DNA of 42,106 nt, taken from positions 1-42,106 of the IMG/VR virus record IMGVR_UViG_3300017987_000161, one strand, 5' to 3'. Positions 30,201 through 38,606 of the stretch are shown piece after piece. The notes beneath the pieces were generated by a model, which did not search any database, was not told the origin of the DNA, and saw only the letters and a program-made list of their open reading frames with translations. Origin of the DNA: a virus. A program made the translations under genes and the position numbers. The stretch's first letter is position 1; each line of letters starts with the position of its first letter.

Positions 30201-30347
30201 TTACAACTCTCTTTTTAGAATTTTTGCTTGTTCTTTAGTTAATTTTACTTTTCCACCATAATCGTCTTTTATAGTTACTTTGTCTTCTTTTTTATCTAAC
30301 ACAGGACAGCATCTTCCTGGTTTTCCACACAATACAATTTTTGTCAT
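30201..30347 (-). CDS. small Cys-containing protein
   Basis: This 48-residue protein starts MTKIVLCGKPGRCCPVLDKK. An N-terminal CxxxxxCC cluster is followed by a short beta-turn segment (VTIKDDYGGKVKLT) and a helix (KEQAKILKREL). AGAGGT lies before the ATG, and it fits exactly between its neighbours, so it looks real. Such CGKPGxCCPxL peptides, with a short strand pair, recur in phage head clusters in my memory, role unknown. Confidence 0.6.
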   Translation of the reverse strand: MTKIVLCGKPGRCCPVLDKKEDKVTIKDDYGGKVKLTKEQAKILKREL

Positions 30348-30359
30348 TTTTATACCTCT

Positions 30360-30782
30360 TTATCTATAATATTTATTTATCATTCTATTAAATATTTTAT
30401 TAGCTTGCTGAGTAGTTCTCCATAGAGCCCATTTCAAGAAAGGTAGATATGCAAGTTTCCCACCACCACTTTTTATAGCTCTAGGATTTTTTGCAGAACC
30501 AACTCTTATATATTTTGTTCCTCCCTCTAAATATTCAGGGTAAGACTCCCCTCTTTTATTTTCAGCTCTGCATTCTAATATAAAGCCCTCTGCTCCTTCT
30601 ATTATAGCTCTAATACCCTTTATCAAAGTTCCAGTTTTCCTTGGTGCTCTGTGTTTAGCTTTGTTTTCTGCATAATCTGCAAGTGCTTTAGTAAAGTCTC
30701 CATTTTCTAAAGCAGCTATTAGTTTATTATTTTTAGCTACAAATTCAGTTAATCCCAGTGCTTTGAATTTAATCTGTATCAT
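30360..30782 (-). CDS. HK97 gp10-like neck/tail completion protein
   Basis: This 140-residue protein starts MIQIKFKALGLTEFVAKNNK. An N-terminal strand and helix, then KHRAPRKTGTLIKGIRAII, matching the family pattern APxxTGxLxxSI, a strand ECRAENKRGESYPEYLEGGT and a final helix, is the usual layout of HK97 gp10/head-tail joining proteins. It overlaps the portal gene's end by 14 bases. It is expected to close the neck or tail end during assembly. Confidence 0.7.
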   Translation of the reverse strand: MIQIKFKALGLTEFVAKNNKLIAALENGDFTKALADYAENKAKHRAPRKTGTLIKGIRAIIEGAEGFILECRAENKRGESYPEYLEGGTKYIRVGSAKNPRAIKSGGGKLAYLPFLKWALWRTTQQANKIFNRMINKYYR

Positions 30783-32244
30783 CTTGTTCTCTTAATATTT
30801 CTTCGCCTAACTTTTTTTCTTTTTCAGCCTGTTCTTTTTTCTTTTTAATCATAAGTTTTGTTGCTGCATCAAGATTGTATTTTTGTAAATCTATTTCCTC
30901 TTTGTTTTCTTTTTCATCATTATCTTCAGGCTCTTCTTGTGGCTCTGGTTGTTGTGGCTCTTTTGCCTCTACTTTTTTCTTCGGGTCTATCTCTATTTGA
31001 CCTTCACTGAATATACGTCTTGCCTCTTCCATATCAATGAATCCACCTGCTCCTCTTGCCCCATTGAAAGCTAAATCTGCTGCCTGAACTCTCTTGTATA
31101 GAATCTCAGCTTCAGACAATTCGTCAATATAGATAGGGTTCCAAACTATCTCATAATTTTTCCAGCTTCTACCCTTACCTTGTAATATTAATTCATATAA
31201 TCTATTTAAAAGTGGACTATAAACAAGCTCTTGGTCATCCTTACAATCTTTTAAATAATCCCCTGTACCTATTTCTGCACCAGTAACTCTACCAACTTGA
31301 ATACCAGTAAGTATATGAGTAGGCATGTAATAAGCTGCTGCTATAGATAATATTAGATAATCATAAAAGGGCTTTGGGTCAATTGCTTTAGGCTCCAAGG
31401 CTTTAATATCACCATCTTTATGTATATATGCACTAGGATGCTGGTCTACTGTTTGTTTCCATCTTTTTAAATCTTCCTTTTGCATATCTTCATCTTTAAT
31501 ATCCAATAATCCATGTGCAAACCAAGCTAGTATTTCTCCAGTTGCAATATCTACATTAACACTTGATTTAATTATATTTCTTAGAAGATTAACCTTTGAA
31601 TTTCCAAATGGTCCCCATATTTCGTCACAAGTCATTTGAATAATCCTATCTGGATGAATCCAGTATTCTATATCTTGATTTTGATAATGAAAATGCTTTA
31701 CAAATTTTTTCTTAAATTCTGGTCTTTCTGGATGATAGCCTATTTCTTTGATATATTGACTGGGTATTAAACTAACTTTATATGGGCTTTGATTTGGAGT
31801 TGGCTCATCATCTATTTTAGTTTTAGTATCATTTTCATAAGTAATTAATAAATATCCATCACCAGTTAAAAAAGAAGCTACTCTTAGGCGTTCCCATATT
31901 CTTTTTAAATTATTACGTCTTAAAAAATTTTCAATATAAAGTAAATCTATTGTAAAAGGTTTTTTAGTTTTATCCTTATGCTCTATTTTGTGCCAAGCAC
32001 GTATAGAATCTTTAGCTTTTTTTCTTGCCCCCTTCATAAAGAGGGGACACTGCTCTCCTGCTTTTATACAGTCTTCAACAGTAAGCTTTTTAGTAAATAA
32101 TTTGTCTTTTTGTTCAGGGTATCTACTATCTCCCTCAACTATTTTTTCCTCTTTCTTACCTTTTTTAATATCTGCTTTTGTTGGAGCAATGTAATTTTTA
32201 TAGACTTCTATAAGCCTGTCACCTATAGTTTTCATATTTTTCAC
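30769..32244 (-). CDS. portal protein
   Basis: This 491-residue protein starts MKNMKTIGDRLIEVYKNYIA. The mid part (VASFLTGDGYLLITYENDTK, YWIHPDRIIQMTCDEIWGPFGNSKV, ILAWFAHGLLDI) has the strand-helix pattern of portal wing and clip regions, and PTHILTGIQVGRVTGAEIGTG fits the stem and tunnel loop region. A Glu-, Gln- and Pro-rich acidic C-terminus follows. It forms the dodecameric channel for DNA entry and lies immediately downstream of the terminase, as is typical. GGTGAAAAAT lies before the ATG. Confidence 0.85.
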   Translation of the reverse strand: MKNMKTIGDRLIEVYKNYIAPTKADIKKGKKEEKIVEGDSRYPEQKDKLFTKKLTVEDCIKAGEQCPLFMKGARKKAKDSIRAWHKIEHKDKTKKPFTIDLLYIENFLRRNNLKRIWERLRVASFLTGDGYLLITYENDTKTKIDDEPTPNQSPYKVSLIPSQYIKEIGYHPERPEFKKKFVKHFHYQNQDIEYWIHPDRIIQMTCDEIWGPFGNSKVNLLRNIIKSSVNVDIATGEILAWFAHGLLDIKDEDMQKEDLKRWKQTVDQHPSAYIHKDGDIKALEPKAIDPKPFYDYLILSIAAAYYMPTHILTGIQVGRVTGAEIGTGDYLKDCKDDQELVYSPLLNRLYELILQGKGRSWKNYEIVWNPIYIDELSEAEILYKRVQAADLAFNGARGAGGFIDMEEARRIFSEGQIEIDPKKKVEAKEPQQPEPQEEPEDNDEKENKEEIDLQKYNLDAATKLMIKKKKEQAEKEKKLGEEILREQDDTD

Positions 32245-33531
32245 CTAAAAATCCCAAAGGTCTCTCTTAACATAGCCAAGTAAATTACCTCTCCTAAAAC
32301 CTCGATAGTTAGTTAATCCATATCTAAGGGCATCTGGAGCATGGTCATCTTGTTTTACTGGCGTTTCTGTAGGGTTTTTATTTAGTTTATCTTTTTCATA
32401 TCTATACGCTTGTAGCTCTCTTATTAAATTTATACAATTAATATCTATATGAATTTTATTTTGTTTAAATAGCCCTCTTATTTTAGCAATCCCTGCTTCT
32501 ACTTTTCTTTCTGATTTTTCAGCAGGAACTTGCAAATCTGAAGTTTGTAATATTAAATCTGGTTGAGAAGCATCAATATATACTTTTTTAAAGCTATAAA
32601 TTTTATGATATTCCTGTAATTTTTTTGCCACTTGAGGCGTAGTTGCACCCTTTCTATACCATTCTTTTACTACCATTACTTCTTTATCTTTCGTGATTCC
32701 AAGCACCAAGATACATGATGGGTTCCTATTACCCCAATCAACTCCTGCAACGAAATGCCTGACATCATTAAAGTTAGCGTAATTCCCTGTGTGACGGTCC
32801 AAGGAAAAATTTTTATATATTTGTCCAGAGTAAGCTCCCCATTTTCCATTAAGAAATCTCCTTATCCAATCCTCATCTAAATTTTGTTCTAAATCTTTAA
32901 TATATTTTTCATATTGAGGAAGTTTTATATTATCATATGTTGTAGTTTCAACGGTATAATGGTCTTCTGTTGCTTCTAAGAAGAAATACCTGTAAATCCA
33001 ATGTGTTTGAGCTCCAGGGTTTGTAGTTAATAGTATGAATGGATTATCTACATTCCCACCAGAAATACGATTCATTAGCTGCATAAATATCTTTTCATCA
33101 ATTTCTATAGGTTCATCAAGTATTGCAAAATCTAAAGTCATCCCTCTAATTTTCTCTTCTTTTTCACAATGATAAAATATTATTTCAGACCCATTATAAA
33201 ATTGAGCTTTCATATCTCCTTTACTAAGTTTTACTTTTGCTAACTGGACATCTATTCCAGATTTATTAATAGCATCTTGGTATCTTCTTAATTCTTGCTG
33301 AAATACCTTAAATACTACATTTACTAATTGTGACGTTGTGAGGGACCCGATGAAGCCCTGTGCACCAGGATTCTCAAGACAGGTCCTTATTGCAACATGA
33401 GCAGCAAGAAGTGTTTTACCAGCACGGACTGCTCCAGAATACAGGACATACCGTGATTTTTTTACAGCATCCATTATTTCTAGTTGCTGTGGTAAAAATT
33501 CTCTATCTAAATCAGTTACAATGTTTGTCAC
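32245..33531 (-). CDS. terL: terminase large subunit
   Basis: This 428-residue DNA-packaging motor starts at GTG 33531 (MTNIVTDLDREFLPQ). The ATPase carries Walker A SGAVRAGKT (32-40), Walker B AILDE (136-140) and coupling motif LTTNPG (168-173). The RNase H-like nuclease starts at AGVDWG (D265), has VYIDASQPDLI and ends with DDHAPDALRYG. All motifs are intact. GGTGG stands about ten bases before GTG. It is the first gene of the minus operon, divergent from its small subunit. Confidence 0.93.
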   Translation of the reverse strand: MTNIVTDLDREFLPQQLEIMDAVKKSRYVLYSGAVRAGKTLLAAHVAIRTCLENPGAQGFIGSLTTSQLVNVVFKVFQQELRRYQDAINKSGIDVQLAKVKLSKGDMKAQFYNGSEIIFYHCEKEEKIRGMTLDFAILDEPIEIDEKIFMQLMNRISGGNVDNPFILLTTNPGAQTHWIYRYFFLEATEDHYTVETTTYDNIKLPQYEKYIKDLEQNLDEDWIRRFLNGKWGAYSGQIYKNFSLDRHTGNYANFNDVRHFVAGVDWGNRNPSCILVLGITKDKEVMVVKEWYRKGATTPQVAKKLQEYHKIYSFKKVYIDASQPDLILQTSDLQVPAEKSERKVEAGIAKIRGLFKQNKIHIDINCINLIRELQAYRYEKDKLNKNPTETPVKQDDHAPDALRYGLTNYRGFRRGNLLGYVKRDLWDF

Positions 33532-33672
33532 TTATGTGCCCACCAACTTTCCCGAAATTACATTACACTCCTATCTGTTTAATAATATATTTGTCATTAT
33601 ATTTAAATACATGCATAATTTAATGTAAAGCTTTATATAGTGGAACAAAGAAAGTTATAACTGGAGATAGCT
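33532..33672. promoter_or_regulatory. divergent promoter region between terminase subunits
   Basis: For the plus operon, GTAAAGC then TTTATATA (33632-33639) has the form of an archaeal BRE and TATA box, which would place a start near 33660-33665, just before GGAG (33663-33666) and the TTG start codon. For the minus operon, TTTAAATA-like sequence near 33600-33610 reads as a TATA box on the other strand, with a longer leader. The AT-rich gap holds no gene. Both late and right-arm operons probably start here. Confidence 0.5.
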
Positions 33673-34146
33673 TTGACAGCAGCTCAAGAAAAAAGATGGA
33701 AAGCAGAGGCAGAAATTATTGCTTCACTTAAACGTATGCCATCATGTCGTGAAATGCAGAAATTTTTGAAGGATAAATATGGCATTGTAGCTAATCATAA
33801 TACTATCAACGCAGATTTAAAAAAAGATTTAGAATCATTAACTGAGTCAGAGTATCAAAATCAAAAAGCCGGTATTTTACAAATGGTTGATGATGAATTA
33901 GAAATAGCTCATAATATAGCAACAAGTGACCCAGATAATGCTGTTAAACTTAAAGCTATGAATACAGTATCTAAACTTTCTAAGACCAAATCTGATATTT
34001 TAGTAAAATTTAGGCAAGCAAGAGCTCAATTGAATAAAAAAGAAAAGCCTGAAATAAATATATTTATAGGAGAACCGAAAAAGATTGATATGGAAAAATT
34101 TAAAAAACTTGAGGGAGTAGTAGATAATGAAGAAGAAGGTAATTGA
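33673..34146 (+). CDS. terS: terminase small subunit
   Basis: This 157-residue protein starts at TTG 33673 (MTAAQEKRWKAEAEIIAS), seven bases after GGAG. Residues 10-60 form a helix-turn-helix (ASLKRMPSCREMQKFLKDKY, then HNTINADLKKD). ATSDPDNAVKLKAMNTVSKL with a following helix is the oligomerisation segment seen in phage small terminases. It recognises the packaging site and loads the large subunit. Transcription away from terL is unusual; most phages keep both in one operon. Confidence 0.7.
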   Translation: MTAAQEKRWKAEAEIIASLKRMPSCREMQKFLKDKYGIVANHNTINADLKKDLESLTESEYQNQKAGILQMVDDELEIAHNIATSDPDNAVKLKAMNTVSKLSKTKSDILVKFRQARAQLNKKEKPEINIFIGEPKKIDMEKFKKLEGVVDNEEEGN

Positions 34147-34354
34147 TTTTTTATTAGGTTTGTTGCCGATTTCCAGAAAAAAATACACAAAAGATATGCT
34201 AACAATAGTTACAGCATTACAAGGACTATCTCAAGCGGAATCTCAAATTTCTCAAATACAAATGACCATTTTACAAAACTTGGAACAGGCTAAATTGAAT
34301 AAGGCTAAAAGAGCAACAAAAAAGAAAATGACAGATGATATAGCGCTTGGGTGA
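34127..34354 (+). CDS. small helical hypothetical protein
   Basis: This 75-residue protein starts MKKKVIDFLLGLLPISRKKY. A hydrophobic N-terminal helix is followed by a Gln-rich helix (ALQGLSQAESQISQIQMTIL) and a basic end (KAKRATKKKM). It overlaps the small terminase by 20 bases. The stop lies in the ribosome binding site of the exonuclease gene. Function unknown; a membrane-associated or coiled-coil role is possible. Confidence 0.5.
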   Translation: MKKKVIDFLLGLLPISRKKYTKDMLTIVTALQGLSQAESQISQIQMTILQNLEQAKLNKAKRATKKKMTDDIALG

Positions 34355-34358
34355 AAAA

Positions 34359-35033
34359 ATGAGACCAAATCCACATTTAATGTTAAAAAAAGATTTAATT
34401 AAATATATGTCAGGTCGATGTAGACATAATCATACTTATGCAGAACACCCTAATTGTTGGTTTACAGAACAGAACAAAAAACCAAAAGTTGGGTACATAG
34501 ATATTGAGACTAGCAACCTTGATGCAAATTATGGAATAATTTTAACTTATTGTATTTTAGATGATGATACTGATAAAATAATAGAATATAAAATAGACCC
34601 GAAAGATTTAAGAAACGGTACTCTAGATAAAAATGTTTGTAAACAATTAATTAAAGACATGCTTAAATTTGATGTACTTAAGGGTTATTTTTCTACAAGA
34701 TTTGATATTCCTTTTATTAGGTCTCGTTGTCTTAAGTGGAAGCTTGATTTTCCAGTGTATAAAACTATAGACCATAAAGATGTCTATTATATGGTTAAAA
34801 GATTAATGAAGCTTAATAGTAATAGATTAGAGGTCGCTACAAAATTTTTAGGTATTTCAGGTAAAAATCATGTTGAAGGCGATGCCTGGATGAAAGCTAT
34901 TATGTGTGCTGGTGAAGAACAAGAAAAGGCATTAGAATATATTTTAGACCATAATAGAAGAGATGTCAGAATTTTAAAGAAGCTGGACTATAGATTAAAA
35001 GAATTTGATAGAGGTATAGTTAAATCAATTTAG
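34359..35033 (+). CDS. DEDD-type 3-5 exonuclease (RNase H-like)
   Basis: This 224-residue protein starts MRPNPHLMLKKDLIKYMSGR. YIDIETSNL carries the first D-x-E, LKGYFSTRFDIPFI the second Asp, and YILDHNRRDVRIL the final HNxxD. These are the DEDDh-like exonuclease motifs of the group related to PolB proofreading domains. A short Cys/His lead (CRHNHTYAEHPNCWF) may bind metal. GGGTGA five bases before ATG 34359 decides the start over TTG 34347. With polymerase and primase-helicase it completes a replication set. Confidence 0.75.
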   Translation: MRPNPHLMLKKDLIKYMSGRCRHNHTYAEHPNCWFTEQNKKPKVGYIDIETSNLDANYGIILTYCILDDDTDKIIEYKIDPKDLRNGTLDKNVCKQLIKDMLKFDVLKGYFSTRFDIPFIRSRCLKWKLDFPVYKTIDHKDVYYMVKRLMKLNSNRLEVATKFLGISGKNHVEGDAWMKAIMCAGEEQEKALEYILDHNRRDVRILKKLDYRLKEFDRGIVKSI

Positions 35034-35040
35034 GGATAAC

Positions 35041-35163
35041 ATGAAAGACGAAGCTGAAGAGTTCGATGAAAAACCTATAAAAAAGAAAGATGGAAGGATT
35101 GACTTTAAAAGAGAACATAAAGCAATCCTTAAAGAATTAAAGAGGTTAGGTTTACGTGATTGA
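35041..35163 (+). CDS. small charged protein before primase-helicase
   Basis: This 40-residue protein starts MKDEAEEFDEKPIKKKDGRI and is a charged, helical peptide (HKAILKELKRLGLRD). It starts seven bases after the exonuclease stop and overlaps the GTG start of the primase gene by eight bases, whose ribosome binding site it contains, so translation is probably coupled. It may be a short adaptor; nothing identifies it. Confidence 0.5.
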   Translation: MKDEAEEFDEKPIKKKDGRIDFKREHKAILKELKRLGLRD

Positions 35164-37366
35164 TTTACCTAAACAGTTAAAAACTCCAAAACTTCGATTT
35201 GTTAAGATTAGAGAAAAACAGAAACGCCCATTTGAAGAGGGGTGGCAGGAATACAATAATTATAAGTATAATGAAAAGGAGTTTCAAAAATATCTTAAAC
35301 AATCTAATAGTTATGGAGTTTTATGTATTAATGGTCTTGCAATATTAGATGTAGAAGTAGAAAACAAGGAATTAATTAATAAAATATTTATGGAACTCCC
35401 TAAAACATTCACTGTTAAAAGTGGAAGAGGTGGCTATCATTTTTATTACTGGATTCCTGATTTAGACAAAAAAATTGTTTTAACTAAAAACGGAAAACAT
35501 TATGGAGAAGTACAAGCTGGACAAAAAGCTCAATGTGTAGGACCTGGAAGTTTGCACCCTAATGGTAAGACTTATAATATAGATAATAACACAGAAATTA
35601 AAGAAATATCATTTTCTATATTAGATAGAGTAATCAAAGACTATTATGAAAAGAAAGATAAAACTAAATTTAAAACTATTAATACTGGTTTACAGTGGGA
35701 TATATCAAAATTAATTGAGCCTATAAATAAAATGCTGAGGCAACAAGGGAGAGTTCCTTTAAAAACTAAAGATGATGTTAAGTATAGTGGGTCTCATCCA
35801 GTGGAAGCACATGGAAGTTCAACTGGACATAACTTTGAGATTGATGTCGATAAGAATACATGGTATTGTTTTAGATGTGAACGTGGTGGAGATGCTTTGT
35901 CGCTAATCGCTATGCTGGAAGGACTTACTACTGAAAAAGGAGAATGTATAGGAAAGAATTATTTTAGAAAACACAAAGAGCAATTTTTACAGGCTAAAAA
36001 AATAGGCATCAAAAGTTATCAATTTCCAGATGATGGTAGAACTCCAAATAAGATAACTATATTTAGAAATAGTAAAATCGGTAAAAATCAAGCTTTTGAT
36101 AATGATGCAGTAGATAAATATTTAAAAGCCGAAGGGCACATCTATATAACTATAAGAGATGAAACTGGAAGACAACCACATATTTACTTTTATCAAGATG
36201 GGTATTACAAATTAAATGGGGAGGATATCATAGTTAATTTAGTTCAAAAACTTTTCAAAGATTACAATATACCATGGCAGAGAAAACATAAGACAGAGTT
36301 TATTGATTATCTAAAAACTAAGAATATTGTAGAAAGAGATGAATTTATAGCTCCAAGGTATTTAATTAATTTGGAAAATGGGGTATATAATTTAAAAACA
36401 CATAGATTGATACCACATAATCCTAAATACAATTTCTTATATAAAATACCATGGAAATATAATAATAAAAGTAAGAAGTTAAAGGCACCGATACAAAAAT
36501 TCTTTGAGACTACATTTGGTGGAAATAAGGACTACATTAAATTTACTCAAGAATTATTTGGGTATTGCTTATATTCTGATTACAATATTCATGGGCTTTT
36601 CTATTTGTATGGTACTGGTGGAAACGGAAAAAGTGTATGGTTAAATTTACTTGAAGCTATGCTTGGACAAAAGAATGTAAGAAATAAATCAATATCTTCT
36701 TTAATGCAAAATAGATTTACAGCAGCTTTATTATATGGAAAACTACTCAACACTTGTGGCGAATTAACTCCTACAGTAATGAGGAAAACTGATATGCTTA
36801 AAAGATTAACAGCAGGCGACAAGATAGAGGCAGAGTTTAAAGGGAAAGATGGTTTTGATTTCAAGAACATAGCTAAGATAATAACTGCTTGTAATACAAT
36901 TCCTCCATGTAATGATAGAACAGATGGATGGTATGAACGTCAATACATCATTCCATTTGTTAGAAAATTCAGAGATACTAAACAAGAAGATGTAGATTTG
37001 ATTGAGAAATTAGTTACTAAAGAAAATATGGAAAGTTTACTCTATTGGTCTTTACAAGGACTTAAGAGACTATTAAAAAATAAACGATTTACATATGGAG
37101 ATAAGAAAGATAAGTATTTAATGTATCAAGGTAATACTAAATATTTTGTAAAAAGACATTATGAATATGGAGAAGTTAGCGATTATGTTAAAGTAGAAGA
37201 CATAAGAGCAGACTATAAGAAGTGGTGCAAGAAAAATGATATTCCTGAAGACAGTGAAGAATCATTGTCACTTGCATTTAGATATTGGGGATTACCTGAT
37301 GTAGTTCGTGTAGAAGAAAAAGGAAAAAAGATTTATGTCAGAAACCAACTTAAGAAGGTGAGTTAA
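35156..37366 (+). CDS. PrimPol-zinc finger-SF3 helicase (primase-helicase)
   Basis: This 736-residue protein starts at GTG 35156 with GAGGTT upstream. Residues 1-150 are an archaeo-eukaryotic primase/polymerase domain (D65, E67 in LDVEVEN; SGRGGYHFYY with H95; VGPGSLHPNG). Residues 200-255 hold a CHC2-like zinc finger (SHPxxAHG, C238, C241). A D5_N-like region leads to an SF3 helicase with Walker A GTGGNGKS (486-493), Walker B-like LNTCGELT and sensor KIITACNTIPP. It unwinds the origin and makes primers for the family A polymerase. The zinc finger between primase and helicase is a useful variation on the D5-type layout. Confidence 0.9.
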   Translation: MIDLPKQLKTPKLRFVKIREKQKRPFEEGWQEYNNYKYNEKEFQKYLKQSNSYGVLCINGLAILDVEVENKELINKIFMELPKTFTVKSGRGGYHFYYWIPDLDKKIVLTKNGKHYGEVQAGQKAQCVGPGSLHPNGKTYNIDNNTEIKEISFSILDRVIKDYYEKKDKTKFKTINTGLQWDISKLIEPINKMLRQQGRVPLKTKDDVKYSGSHPVEAHGSSTGHNFEIDVDKNTWYCFRCERGGDALSLIAMLEGLTTEKGECIGKNYFRKHKEQFLQAKKIGIKSYQFPDDGRTPNKITIFRNSKIGKNQAFDNDAVDKYLKAEGHIYITIRDETGRQPHIYFYQDGYYKLNGEDIIVNLVQKLFKDYNIPWQRKHKTEFIDYLKTKNIVERDEFIAPRYLINLENGVYNLKTHRLIPHNPKYNFLYKIPWKYNNKSKKLKAPIQKFFETTFGGNKDYIKFTQELFGYCLYSDYNIHGLFYLYGTGGNGKSVWLNLLEAMLGQKNVRNKSISSLMQNRFTAALLYGKLLNTCGELTPTVMRKTDMLKRLTAGDKIEAEFKGKDGFDFKNIAKIITACNTIPPCNDRTDGWYERQYIIPFVRKFRDTKQEDVDLIEKLVTKENMESLLYWSLQGLKRLLKNKRFTYGDKKDKYLMYQGNTKYFVKRHYEYGEVSDYVKVEDIRADYKKWCKKNDIPEDSEESLSLAFRYWGLPDVVRVEEKGKKIYVRNQLKKVS

Positions 37367-37639
37367 ATGGAAAAAATAAAAGAGGACCAAATAATGATAT
37401 ATGAAATTAAAACTTGTGGGTTATCAGCATATACTGTAAATGCAACTATTGATTCTTATATGTGTTTTTCTGGAATTGACAGCTTTATATATGACCCAAA
37501 GTGGAAAAGAGTCACATTTCAAGGAAACTTCTTAGATACAAAAAAGATAGAAGATATGTTAAAAAAAATCGAGAAAACTTTAATAGAATTATGGGAGTTA
37601 AAAAATAAGTTAAGTCTTCTAAATATAAAAATAGATTAA
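37367..37639 (+). CDS. hypothetical protein
   Basis: This 90-residue protein starts MEKIKEDQIMIYEIKTCGLS, with beta-type N-terminal strands (YTVNATIDSYMCF, VTFQGNF) and a C-terminal helix (KKIEDMLKKIEKTLIEL). GGTGAG before ATG 37367 repeats in front of the next gene. GAGG before in-frame ATG 37394 makes a 81-residue product the alternative. Function unknown. Confidence 0.55.
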   Translation: MEKIKEDQIMIYEIKTCGLSAYTVNATIDSYMCFSGIDSFIYDPKWKRVTFQGNFLDTKKIEDMLKKIEKTLIELWELKNKLSLLNIKID

Positions 37640-37649
37640 GGTGAGTTAA

Positions 37650-37928
37650 ATGGGAAAATGTTCCGTTTGTGGAAAAAAAATAGAATATAATCAGTTCAAG
37701 TGGTATCGTGGTAAGATTCAATGTTATGATTGCTACAAGACACGACTTGAACGTAAAAAAGCTAAAAAAGAAGCTGCTGAGAAAACAGTAGAAGAGGACA
37801 AAAACGATAAGGAGTTAAAAAATATAGGTGTAACAGTGAATGTAACTGATGATTTTAACCCTTATAAAGAGCCAAAAGAAAAAGCTGAAGAACTAGCTGC
37901 TTATGAAGATAAAGAACAAGAGGAATAA
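37650..37928 (+). CDS. zinc-ribbon protein with acidic tail
   Basis: This 92-residue protein starts MGKCSVCGKKIEYNQFKWYR. CSVC and CYDC knuckles form a zinc ribbon in the first 30 residues; a Lys/Glu-rich helix and a very acidic end follow. The start leader AAGGTGAGTTAAATGG is the same as for the gene before, suggesting duplicated start regions. Function unknown; the acidic end could mimic nucleic acid. Confidence 0.6.
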   Translation: MGKCSVCGKKIEYNQFKWYRGKIQCYDCYKTRLERKKAKKEAAEKTVEEDKNDKELKNIGVTVNVTDDFNPYKEPKEKAEELAAYEDKEQEE

Positions 37929-37930
37929 AC

Positions 37931-38062
37931 ATGGAAGAATTAATTTGTGCAGAATGTGGGAAAACCATTGAAGTGTTTGAGAAGTATGCCAAGCACCAAG
38001 ATGGGACTGTGCTCTGTAAAAAATGTTTTGATAAATTAGTTAAAGAAGGTGTAGTAGGATGA
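37931..38062 (+). CDS. tiny zinc-ribbon protein
   Basis: This 43-residue protein starts MEELICAECGKTIEVFEKYA. CAEC and CKKC knuckles are separated by about 24 residues, with a His between (KHQDG). The protein is barely more than the ribbon. It starts three bases after the preceding stop and ends in an ATGA overlap with the next gene. Confidence 0.6.
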   Translation: MEELICAECGKTIEVFEKYAKHQDGTVLCKKCFDKLVKEGVVG

Positions 38063-38256
38063 GAGAAATAGAATTTTACGGTGTATATGTTTTAAATGAA
38101 ACAGAGCAATTGCTTATATTCATTACTACTTTTGACAGAAAAGACTATGGACTAGACCTTATCCTTAATACTGCTTTATCACCTGAAGTACAAGACTTGC
38201 AAATAGCTAAAACTGTAAATAAATTACAAAGTATGACTAGAAAAGATGCCATGTAA
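38059..38256 (+). CDS. hypothetical protein
   Basis: This 65-residue protein starts MREIEFYGVYVLNETEQLLI, with two beta strands and a long C-terminal helix (SPEVQDLQIAKTVNKLQSMT). ATGA overlap with the gene before and 11 bases of overlap with the next indicate coupled translation. No family recognised. Confidence 0.5.
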   Translation: MREIEFYGVYVLNETEQLLIFITTFDRKDYGLDLILNTALSPEVQDLQIAKTVNKLQSMTRKDAM

Positions 38257-38380
38257 TTGTCCGTTGTGTGGAAGAGAAATGATTTGGTTTGGGTCTACCC
38301 TCTTCTGCATCAAGTGTGATTGGGTTGTTATTAGAGAATTAGCTCAAGATAAGAATGACCGTAGACAAGGATGGTATTAA
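38246..38380 (+). CDS. tiny zinc-ribbon protein
   Basis: This 44-residue protein starts MPCNCPLCGREMIWFGSTLF. CPLC and CIKC knuckles form a ribbon, followed by WVVIRELAQDKNDRRQGWY. The CPLCGREMIWxGSTLxCIKC layout is that of short phage zinc ribbons. It overlaps the preceding gene by 11 bases. Function unknown. Confidence 0.6.
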   Translation: MPCNCPLCGREMIWFGSTLFCIKCDWVVIRELAQDKNDRRQGWY

Positions 38381-38382
38381 CT

Positions 38383-38460
38383 ATGAATAAAGAATATAAG
38401 TGCATACTCCTATGCTCTAACTGTCATAGAGAAATACACTCAAAAAGAGGGTTTTATTAA
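38383..38460 (+). CDS. mini-protein with HNH-like CxxCHREIH motif
   Basis: This 25-residue frame reads MNKEYKCILLCSNCHREIHS and ends KRGFY. LCSNCHREIH is the C-terminal metal-knuckle and His helix typical of HNH endonucleases, here without the rest of the domain. It overlaps the next gene by one base (TAATG). It may be a decayed HNH gene or one more tiny metal-binding protein. Too short to be certain that it is expressed. Confidence 0.4.
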   Translation: MNKEYKCILLCSNCHREIHSKRGFY

Positions 38461-38606
38461 TGAAAAAAGTTAGATTAAGCAACAATCAAATTGGAATCAG
38501 TCTGTTGGCTACTCATATACATAATCAAATTAAAAAAGAACTAGCATTGAGTTATCCAGAAATAGCCAGCCTTACATGGGAGATTACTCTTAAGGTGAAA
38601 GAATGA
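38460..38606 (+). CDS. small hypothetical protein
   Basis: This 48-residue protein starts MKKVRLSNNQIGISLLATHI, with a helix and strand pattern (IKKELALSYPEIASLTWEIT). It overlaps both neighbours (TAATG and ATGA), so it is probably co-translated with the sulfotransferase. No family recognised. Confidence 0.45.
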   Translation: MKKVRLSNNQIGISLLATHIHNQIKKELALSYPEIASLTWEITLKVKE

